Positions 16,322 to 22,435 of a stretch of 64,000 bases of DNA are shown here, piece after piece; the first letter of the stretch is position 1, and each line of letters starts with the position of its first letter. Location of the stretch: contig NZ_CALCDX010000161.1 in assembly GCF_937900395.1 (NCBI RefSeq), positions 1-64,000 on the forward strand, given 5' to 3'. The translations under genes and the position numbers were made by a program. The notes under the pieces were generated by a model. The model was not told the origin of the DNA and searched no databases. It worked only from the letters and a program-made list of their open reading frames with translations. Origin of the DNA: an uncultured Caulobacter sp. Lineage in GTDB: Bacteria > Pseudomonadota > Alphaproteobacteria > Caulobacterales > Caulobacteraceae.

Positions 16322-16677
16322 TGCGTCACCTCGTCGATCTTGCGGCCGAGGATCCTTTCGGCGCGCTCCAGGATCGTCGGGCCAAGGCCCGTCACCAGGA
16401 GCGCCGCGACGACGCCCGCGACGGTGTCGTCGACCTTGGGATTGAGCCCAAGGAACTTCTCGACCAGGCCGTTCAGGAAGCCCCCGGCCCAGGGCGCCGC
16501 GCCCAGGAACACCAGATAGCCCAGCATCACGCTGGCCATGGTGTTGATGATCGCCCGCAGCTTCCGCGCCTTGGTCGGCGGCGGCTCCGACAGGATCACC
16601 GTCAGGAGGCTGGGCACGCCCCACAGCAGGACGACCACGGCGGCCAGAAGGCCGCCGAGCAAGCGGTTAGTGTCCAT
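16318..16677 (-). CDS. Putative holin
   Basis: A 119-residue membrane protein: TM1 LLGGLLAAVVVLLWGVPSLL, a short cytoplasmic segment (PPPTKARKLRA), TM2 TMASVMLGYLVFLGAAPWAG, then a C-terminal hydrophobic segment (TVAGVVAALLVTGLGPTILE). Size, hydrophobicity and position two genes before the endolysin and spanins fit a holin, which forms inner-membrane holes at lysis. Holins are too divergent for a firm family call, and the adjacent three-TM gene is an alternative. Confidence 0.62.
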   Translation of the reverse strand: MDTNRLLGGLLAAVVVLLWGVPSLLTVILSEPPPTKARKLRAIINTMASVMLGYLVFLGAAPWAGGFLNGLVEKFLGLNPKVDDTVAGVVAALLVTGLGPTILERAERILGRKIDEVTQ

Positions 16678-16711
16678 GAATACCCCCGAAGGATGAAAGG
16701 CGCGGCGGGCG

Positions 16712-17047
16712 CTAGAGGCCCGCGCGGGCGGCCGGCGCGTGCGTCCAACCGTTGACGTGGCCTAGCTCGTGGCAGGTCACGTCGGCCGAGTAGCCATCCA
16801 GCCGACACGGATTCGGCAGGATCAGGTTCCGGCCCTTGGCGCAGCCCTGGATACGGCCGTCGGCCGCCGCCCCGGCCGCGCGGCAGGCCGCGTCGACCTC
16901 GGCGACGTCGACCCACTGGACGACGGCCCAGTTATCGCCCTGGAAGATCTCCGGCGGGCGAACCACGCCGGAGGCTTGATCCGAACAGGCCACGACCAGC
17001 GCGCCGGCCGCGATCGAGGCCAAGGCGGCCAATCCGGGCCGCTTCAC
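16712..17047 (-). CDS. Phage lipoprotein with HELGH zinc-protease-like motif
   Basis: A 111-residue exported protein. The N terminus MKRPGLAALASIAAGALVVAC is a lipoprotein signal with lipobox VVAC and lipidated cysteine near residue 21. The C terminus carries CHELGHVNGWTH, which fits the extended zinc motif HExxHxxGxxH of metzincins. Four further cysteines (CRAAG, GCAKG, NPCR, TCHE) may form disulphides in the periplasm. The GTG start overlaps the upstream stop (GTGA). Placed just before the holin, it could be an envelope-acting accessory to lysis or infection, but no activity is established and the domain is small for a protease. Confidence 0.7.
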   Translation of the reverse strand: MKRPGLAALASIAAGALVVACSDQASGVVRPPEIFQGDNWAVVQWVDVAEVDAACRAAGAAADGRIQGCAKGRNLILPNPCRLDGYSADVTCHELGHVNGWTHAPAARAGL

Positions 17048-17460
17048 GATGGCGCGCCGTAGCGGAGCAGGCCGAGGGCGGCCTTCTGGCTGCGGCCCCA
17101 GGCGCGGCAGATCTCGACATAGTCGTTGTAGGCGTCGAACGCGGGGCTGGGGGCCGTGCGCAGCAGCTTGATCTCGTCGGTCAGGCTGTAGCGCTGGGCG
17201 ATCATCTCGACGACGCGGTCGCGGATCAGGGCCACGTGGGGCGAGGCGTCGCAGATCGCGTCGATCAACTCGTCCGACGGTTCGATCACCGCGACGCTGC
17301 CGGCGATCTCTTCGGGCTGGTCGTGCAGGTCGCCGTCGTCGGGGATCGACACATAGGTGACGCCGTCGATCGTGCAGAGTTCGACCGCGCCCTCGACGCC
17401 GATCAGGCTATAGGTGGTCCAGGCGTCGGACGCCTTCTGGTAGGCGACGATAGAGGCCAT
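17044..17460 (-). CDS. Hypothetical protein downstream of the DGR reverse transcriptase
   Basis: A 138-residue soluble protein. The N terminus (YQKASDAWTTYSLIGVEGAVELC) is beta-like, and the C-terminal half is helical with an RYSLTDEIKLLR segment and AYNDYVEICRAWGRSQKAALG. Such acidic proteins with a C-terminal helical YxxxxEIKxLR region occur near tail-fibre genes, and a fibre-associated role is possible. The ATG with AGGGAAA lies inside the reverse-transcriptase gene, giving a 53-nt overlap. Its stop overlaps the next gene. No family is assigned. Confidence 0.65.
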   Translation of the reverse strand: MASIVAYQKASDAWTTYSLIGVEGAVELCTIDGVTYVSIPDDGDLHDQPEEIAGSVAVIEPSDELIDAICDASPHVALIRDRVVEMIAQRYSLTDEIKLLRTAPSPAFDAYNDYVEICRAWGRSQKAALGLLRYGAPS

Positions 17461-18415
17461 GGTGATTTTCCCTCAGGTGCTTGAACATCGCCCGGCGCGA
17501 GCCGGTCTTGCCGGCATGGCCGAGGCTGGAGATCACGCTTTCCAGGCGGCCGTTCTTGGCGGCCCGCCGAAAGCTGTAGAGAGCGCGCTTGCGCACGAAC
17601 CGGGCGCTGGCCCACGTGCGGAAGCCGACGAAGTTGAGCCCGCGCGAGACGCGGTGGATCGAGCTGTGCGACAGCTCCAGGCGCAGCCGATCGGCCAGGA
17701 AGGCGACGATCCGCGCCCGATAGTCGACCGCCTGGTCATGGGTCAGGCCGATCAACACGAAGTCGTCGACATAGCGGGCGTAGTGCCGGACCTTCAGCTC
17801 GCGCTTGATGAAGTGGTCCAGCGGGTCGAGGTAGATCAGCCCGAAGAGCTGCGACAGCAGGTTGCCGATCGGCACGCCCACCGGCTCGTCGGTCATCTCG
17901 GCGAACATCATGACCAGGTCGACGAGGCGCCGGTCCTTGATCTTGCGTTCGATCAGGGTCCGCAGGATGGCGCGGTCCATGCGGTAGTAGTAGCGCCGGA
18001 TATCGAGCTGCAGCACGTAGCTGTCGCGCGGAGCCTTGGCCAAGGCGGCCTGCACATAGTCGGACGCCAGGTGCGTACCCTTGCCGACCCTGCAGGCGAA
18101 GCTCTGGTCGATGAAGGTCCGGTCGAAGATCGGGCGCAGCACATTATAGACGGCGTGCTGCACGACGCGGTCGCGGAAGGCCGGCGCGCTGATCACGCGC
18201 GGCTTGGGTTCGAAGATCTGAAAGACGTGATAGCGCTGGGGCCGATAGGTTCCGGCGGCCAGCTTGAGGTGCAGATCCTCGACCTGGGCGGCCAAGCGGC
18301 GTTCGAACTGGAAACAGGCCCGGCTCGACCGCTTGCCGCGCCGGGCGTCATAATATCCCTGGTACAGGGCGGCCCTTGACGAGACCGCCCCATACAGGTC
18401 GCCGTAGCGTTTCAA
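17408..18415 (-). CDS. DGR reverse transcriptase
   Basis: A 335-residue group II-intron-like reverse transcriptase without maturase or endonuclease domains. Palm motifs visible: RVISAPAFRDRVVQHAVYNVL, LQLDIRRYYYRMDRAIL with the first catalytic aspartate, GVPIGNLLSQLF and HYARYVDDFVLIG with the YVDD catalytic pair. IGNLLSQ replaces the QGxxxSP of ordinary RTs and is the known hallmark of diversity-generating retroelement RTs, linked to adenine infidelity. With Avd it would copy TR RNA into A-mutagenised cDNA. The TTG start overlaps by 4 nt the stop of the frame that reads through TR. It lies directly downstream of avd and TR, as brt does in phage BPP-1. Confidence 0.96.
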   Translation of the reverse strand: MKRYGDLYGAVSSRAALYQGYYDARRGKRSSRACFQFERRLAAQVEDLHLKLAAGTYRPQRYHVFQIFEPKPRVISAPAFRDRVVQHAVYNVLRPIFDRTFIDQSFACRVGKGTHLASDYVQAALAKAPRDSYVLQLDIRRYYYRMDRAILRTLIERKIKDRRLVDLVMMFAEMTDEPVGVPIGNLLSQLFGLIYLDPLDHFIKRELKVRHYARYVDDFVLIGLTHDQAVDYRARIVAFLADRLRLELSHSSIHRVSRGLNFVGFRTWASARFVRKRALYSFRRAAKNGRLESVISSLGHAGKTGSRRAMFKHLRENHHGLYRRLPEGVRRLDHL

Positions 18416-18654
18416 GATCCGCCACGCTGGTCTTCGCCGAAGCTACCGAAAAGCGGGCGGCCTAAAGATTTCGCCAGAGGCCGGAAACCATCTCCCTCAT
18501 TTCCAGTGTCGCCATGGGGCGTTTCAGGTGGAATTGAGTCGGCGCGCAACCCGACGTTATCGTTCGAGTTCGTGCGGGTGTTGTTCAGGTTCAGGGTCCA
18601 CAGCCCAGCGTTCGAGCTGTTGTTCCAGTTGCCGCCAGATATCGGGCAAAGCAT
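18412..18654 (-). other. Open frame through the template repeat, ends at RT start
   Basis: An 80-codon frame starts with ATG at 18654 on the first bases of TR, reads TR in the same frame as the VR protein (CPISGGNWNNSSNAGLW), continues about 40 codons beyond TR, and stops with TGA overlapping the TTG start of the RT (TTGA). It has no visible ribosome-binding site. It is most likely not a functional protein but a consequence of TR being a copy of coding sequence; the exact coupling to the RT start may be used to reinitiate translation. Confidence 0.4.
18534..18652 (-). repeat. DGR template repeat (TR)
   Basis: A 119-bp segment (core 18540-18652) between avd and the RT gene that aligns without gaps to the VR at 19141-19259, offset 607. 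Of the 119 positions, 18 differ; all 18 are adenines in the TR coding strand (30 adenines in total), and none of the other 89 positions differs. TR is rich in AAC codons, so A mutagenesis diversifies asparagine positions without making stop codons easily. It serves as template RNA for mutagenic retrohoming. Confidence 0.97.
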
Positions 18655-18692
18655 GTCAAGATGATTCCCGTTTATGCGTTACGCCTACTTGT

Positions 18693-19106
18693 TCACTTAC
18701 GGTCGGGGTCCCTTTCCTTGACCCTCTCTGCGCTGATCCAGCCGCCAATCAGGCAGCCCACCTCGTCGACCATCTTCGCGATGGCGTGGTAACGCCGATC
18801 GGCGATGGTCGCCGGTGAGGCTCCGATCTGGGTCCCGTCCTTGAATTCGAAGTATCCGAGTTCATGGGCCAGGCGGACGAACATACGGAGCTGTTCGTGG
18901 CGGACGTCCAGATTGGAAAGGCTGGTCTTCTTGTGGTGACGTTTCTGCGCCTCCACGACGAGCCCGTACACGTCATAGGCCGCTGTGCGGATCTGAAGTG
19001 ACAGGCCGTATCTCTCGTGCCGGGGAAAGTGGTTGAGGTACTTGTTGAGCTGTTTGATCAGCCGCAGAAGCCGATTATCCAGCACGGACTCACTGTTGAC
19101 GCCCAC
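18693..19106 (-). CDS. avd: DGR accessory variability determinant (Avd)
   Basis: A 137-residue all-helical protein. Helices such as LDNRLLRLIKQLNKYLNHFP, HERYGLSLQIRTAAYDVYGL and LSNLDVRHEQLRMFVRLAHE fit the Avd/23S-intervening-sequence four-helix-bundle family, as does its basic charge. Avd forms a pentamer that binds the RT and TR RNA and is needed for retrohoming in BPP-1. The GTG start lies 2 nt after the stop of the target gene, with GAGGG upstream, so avd is cotranscribed with the protein it diversifies. The gene order target-avd-TR-RT is the classic one. Confidence 0.93.
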   Translation of the reverse strand: MGVNSESVLDNRLLRLIKQLNKYLNHFPRHERYGLSLQIRTAAYDVYGLVVEAQKRHHKKTSLSNLDVRHEQLRMFVRLAHELGYFEFKDGTQIGASPATIADRRYHAIAKMVDEVGCLIGGWISAERVKERDPDRK

Positions 19107-19108
19107 GC

Positions 19109-21727
19109 TCAGCCCTCGTTGCCACTCGGGCGGACAGGGTACGAGGCGGCGCGCAACCCGACGCTAGCGACCGAGTCCGTGCGGGCGCTGCTCAGGAACA
19201 GGGTCCACAGCCCAGCGTTCGAGCTGCTGCTCCAGCTGCCGCCAGAGAACGGGCAAAGCTCATTGCGGATGTACTGATAGAAGTAGTCTTGACCGAACAG
19301 GTTCGTGCCGGCGCTGCTGATCCCGCCAGCCTTCGGCACGCCGAGGCCGCGACGCCGCCAGTCATCGCCGTCGGCCGCTGGGTCAAGGGCCTGGCTGGCG
19401 GTGTTGCCAAAGCGCAGGCCGGCGGCGTTGTTCGGATAGTCAGTGCGCAGGTTCAGCGCGATCGGCTGCATCATCGCGGCCACGCCCGTCGCGCCGAAAT
19501 GGTCGGTGGCCAGCGTATTGCCGCCGGTGAAATCCTTCATCCGCGTCGAGTCCTTGGCGACGTGGAACTGGCCCGTCGTCAAGCTGCCGCCCGTGGTGAA
19601 GGCCCCGAAGGCCGTGCCGTTCACCCCGTCCAGGGTCACCGTGTTGGCGTCCACGACCGTGACCGTGAAGATCCGGTCGTTAAGCTGGGTCATGCCGCCG
19701 ACGCCGGCCACCAGGGCGACCGCGCCCGTCGTCAGGCCGTGGGCCGCGATCGTCAGGGCCACCGGGTTGGCCTGGGTCGCACCGGTGATCGTCTTCGACG
19801 TCGCCACGCACGTCAGGCCCGGCGTGATCTCCCACATGTTGCCGTTCAGGTCGACGACACCGCAGTTCTGGCCGTTGTGGGCGGTCTTGGCGAAATTGCT
19901 GGCCGAGCCGGTCAGGGCGCTGTTGGCCCCGCCCGTGGTGTAGCCGTCGCTGGTGAAGGTGACGGTGTTGTCGTTCTGGTCATTCAGGGCGTTGTTGTTA
20001 TTGCCCTTGGGGAAGTTGATCACGCCAGCCGCGTCGTACCAGGCGCAGGCCGCCGCCGAAGTGGCCGCCTGGCCGTGGGCCAGGCTCAGCAGCGCCAGGG
20101 CGGCGAAGATGAACCGCGAGGCCGGGAAGAACTGCGCGCCCCGCGTCTTGGCCGCCGCGAACGCCCCGCCATAGGTGTTCGACGGCGCGCCGGTCAGGGC
20201 GTTGAACGGATTGTGCGCCGCGTTGCTGGAGAGCGGTGCGCCCAGCTTGATCGACGAGGCTTTGCCGCTGTTGTTGCTGCACTGGTACTTATCGACCATG
20301 AAGCCGGGGCAGATCTCGCCGCCGTCGATGAAGGCGCGGTGCAGGTTGTAGCCGGCCGCGATGGCGGCGGCCTGGTTGGGGAACGCCGACAGCGGCTTGA
20401 TGTCGACCGAGTTGACGCCATAGGCGCCATAGGTCGGGTTGTCCACGTGGCCATAGCGCTCATAGAACGCCGGGACCCACACCATGATCGACCCGTCGCT
20501 GTACTTGTAGTTGCCGTACTCGTCCGAGCCGATCGCGAAGGTCCCGGCCAGCGGGCTGAAGCCGGCGGTCAGGGTCGGGCAGACGCCGACGCCGAAGCCG
20601 ATCCGGCCCGGAACGCCGATATGGTTGACCTGGACGTCCAGCATCGACAGGCGGGTCAGGGTGTCATTGTCCAGCCAGTTGCGGTCGATCTTCCCCAGGC
20701 CGTCGGCCAGCGGGATCTTGCCGGCCGCGCTGACCAGGCTGGCCGTGCCGCCCGTCACCACGGCGGCGGCCGAGGCGGCCGATGCGGCGGCGTCGTTGGC
20801 GCTGTTCTGCGCCGATGTGACGATCGTGCCGGCGCTGTTGACGACGCCTTGGGCCAGGGCCGCTTTCGCATTGGCGTTGTCGGCGGCGGTGTTGGCGGCG
20901 GCGGTCGCCGTCACCGCCAAGGCGGTCTTGGCGATGCTGTCGGTCGTGGCCGCGACCGCGAGGCCGGCCTTCTCATTGGCCAGCGCCGCCGCGGCGTTCG
21001 CCGCGCCCGTGGCTGTGGCGGCGAGAGCGGTCTGCGCCACGGCGGCGGCCGTCGCGGCAATCGCGTCCGCCGTGGCCGCGCCCGCGAAGTCGGCCGCGTC
21101 GTCGGGATCGGTGACGAACCCGCCCGCGCCCAGCCAGGCCCCGGTGGTCGGCTTGGGGCCGCCTTCGCCCGCCCAATCGATCACCTTGACCAGGCGGCGC
21201 GGAGGATCGGTCTCGTCGTCGGTGGCCATGACCGGCGTCCAGCCGTTCCAGCCCGCCGCGCCGCGCGTGCCGCGCACGACACGGGCCTGCAGTGGCGAAC
21301 GAACGACCGTGTACGAGGGGCCGGTCGACGGCAGCGGCAGGCTGGTGAACGCGCCGCCGACCGAAAGGCCGGTCTGCACGCGCAGCGTTCCGACGAAGAC
21401 CACTTCGGTGACGCCGTCCGGGCGGGTCCAAGACTGTTCGAAGTCATAGACGCCCTCTTCCCAGGTCTGGAGCTGCGGCGCGCGAACACGCGGCCCGACC
21501 AGGTTCGGAGCGGTGACCGACAGCGTTTCGTCTTCGGTCGACAGCAGGATCGGCTCGACCGGCGGCGCCAGCGGGTCGACCTTGCGCCGCTTGAGGGTCA
21601 GATAGTGGTCATAGGTGGTGACGTCTTCCGGCGTGCTCTCGTCGCCGATGGTGAAGGCGATATCGAGAAACCAGTCGCCATCGGTGAAGACGGTGTCCAG
21701 GCTGTCGCGAAGGGTCGCGGTGCTCAT
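19109..21727 (-). CDS. DGR-diversified tail fibre / receptor-binding protein
   Basis: An 872-residue protein. Residues 1-200 are beta-rich and probably bind the tail. About residues 205-330 are an alanine-rich repeat region that could form a trimeric coiled coil. From about residue 375 runs a C-type-lectin/formylglycine-generating-enzyme-like domain (FMVDKYQCSNN, CGVVDLNGNMWEI, AAGLRFGNTA), interrupted by an inserted FCCH-like domain (NPVALTIAAHGLTTG ... TVTLDGVNGTAFGAF). The C-terminal VR is residues 824-861, ending VGLRAAS. The CLec fold displays VR residues on a binding surface in known DGR targets. It probably adsorbs phage to a host receptor. Its stop precedes the avd start by 2 nt. Confidence 0.94.
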   Translation of the reverse strand: MSTATLRDSLDTVFTDGDWFLDIAFTIGDESTPEDVTTYDHYLTLKRRKVDPLAPPVEPILLSTEDETLSVTAPNLVGPRVRAPQLQTWEEGVYDFEQSWTRPDGVTEVVFVGTLRVQTGLSVGGAFTSLPLPSTGPSYTVVRSPLQARVVRGTRGAAGWNGWTPVMATDDETDPPRRLVKVIDWAGEGGPKPTTGAWLGAGGFVTDPDDAADFAGAATADAIAATAAAVAQTALAATATGAANAAAALANEKAGLAVAATTDSIAKTALAVTATAAANTAADNANAKAALAQGVVNSAGTIVTSAQNSANDAAASAASAAAVVTGGTASLVSAAGKIPLADGLGKIDRNWLDNDTLTRLSMLDVQVNHIGVPGRIGFGVGVCPTLTAGFSPLAGTFAIGSDEYGNYKYSDGSIMVWVPAFYERYGHVDNPTYGAYGVNSVDIKPLSAFPNQAAAIAAGYNLHRAFIDGGEICPGFMVDKYQCSNNSGKASSIKLGAPLSSNAAHNPFNALTGAPSNTYGGAFAAAKTRGAQFFPASRFIFAALALLSLAHGQAATSAAACAWYDAAGVINFPKGNNNNALNDQNDNTVTFTSDGYTTGGANSALTGSASNFAKTAHNGQNCGVVDLNGNMWEITPGLTCVATSKTITGATQANPVALTIAAHGLTTGAVALVAGVGGMTQLNDRIFTVTVVDANTVTLDGVNGTAFGAFTTGGSLTTGQFHVAKDSTRMKDFTGGNTLATDHFGATGVAAMMQPIALNLRTDYPNNAAGLRFGNTASQALDPAADGDDWRRRGLGVPKAGGISSAGTNLFGQDYFYQYIRNELCPFSGGSWSSSSNAGLWTLFLSSARTDSVASVGLRAASYPVRPSGNEG
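19141..19259 (-). repeat. DGR variable repeat (VR)
   Basis: The VR encodes the last variable segment of the target protein. Relative to TR the 18 changes are 10 A-to-G, 5 A-to-T and 3 A-to-C. Examples are AAC to AGC at several codons, ATA to TTC, AAC to TTC, AAC to GTC and GAT to GCT. The invariant 3' part (GTCGGGTTGCGCGCCG on the coding strand) is the place expected for the initiation-of-mutagenic-homing sequence. TR and VR diverge just beyond it. Confidence 0.97.
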
Positions 21728-21803
21728 GTCGGCAAGGCTCCAGGCAGGGCGAGGCGCGCCGACGGGTCACGTCGGCGTCGGGAAGCGAACCGGATTCGCC
21801 GCG

Positions 21804-22172
21804 CTATTCGGCGGGCGGGATCAGGTCGGGGTTGGCCGGCGGATCGTCGGCCGGATCGGGCGTTTCCGTTTCGCCCAGCCGGCGGCGCATGGCGGCGATG
21901 ATCCCGGTCGCCCGCGCGGTCTGGCCAAGGGCGTGGAAGCCGTGCTCCTCGGCCAGCCGCGCGAGCTGGGCGCACAGGGTCAGGCCGTCGGTCGGCAGTT
22001 GGTCGGCGGCGGCGTAGAGCGCTTCACAGCCATTGACGACGCGATCGACACCCGACGGCGAATAGGCCGCCAAGGCGTCGAAGGTGACGGCCGGAAGCTC
22101 AGCGCCATGGTCACGGATGAAGGCCGCGATCGCGGGTGCAGCGGAGGCGAAGCCCCCGTCGAGAAACAGCAT
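21804..22172 (-). CDS. Hypothetical phage protein before the tail fibre
   Basis: A 122-residue acidic protein, mostly helical (AAPAIAAFIRDHGAELPAV, LYAAADQLPTDGLTLCAQLARL, GIIAAMRRRLGETE), with a proline/aspartate-rich tail. No signal or TM segment is found. Lying between the tail-tip gene and the fibre gene, it is probably a virion or fibre-assembly component. No family is recognised. Confidence 0.6.
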   Translation of the reverse strand: MLFLDGGFASAAPAIAAFIRDHGAELPAVTFDALAAYSPSGVDRVVNGCEALYAAADQLPTDGLTLCAQLARLAEEHGFHALGQTARATGIIAAMRRRLGETETPDPADDPPANPDLIPPAE

Positions 22173-22213
22173 TGAACTCTCCTGAGTGTCCGGAGTGACG
22201 GGCGCAGGCCGCG

Positions 22214-22435
22214 TCAGGCGTACCAGTCTTCGAAGCCGGGATAAGCGAGGTCGAAAGCCTCGACGGTCGCGGGCAACCGGCCATCGCCGAGCATCGCGAG
22301 GTCGCCCAGGGGCGACCCGTGCAAGCGGCGCGCGACGCCGCCTTCGTTGACCGCCGCCAGGGCGTTGACTTCCGCCCCCTCGCCGCGAACGAGACGCTTC
22401 ATGTCGCCGGGGCCATAGATGACGATGGATTTCAT
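22214..22435 (-). CDS. Small hypothetical tail-region protein
   Basis: A 73-residue protein (MKSIVIYGPGDMKRLVRGEG...) whose ATG overlaps the stop of the tail-tip gene (ATGA). The C terminus is aromatic and acidic (AFDLAYPGFEDWYA). No motif is recognised. Overlap supports expression with the tail-tip gene. Confidence 0.6.
   Translation of the reverse strand: MKSIVIYGPGDMKRLVRGEGAEVNALAAVNEGGVARRLHGSPLGDLAMLGDGRLPATVEAFDLAYPGFEDWYA

Noticed and set aside
17408..18415. Group II intron or retron as the source of the reverse transcriptase
   Set aside because: No maturase or endonuclease domain and no intron or msr-msd structure are seen, while TR, VR and Avd are all present beside it.
19289..21901. 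An 870-codon plus-strand frame
   Set aside because: It is the antisense of the DGR target gene, which is proven by the TR/VR relation and domain content.
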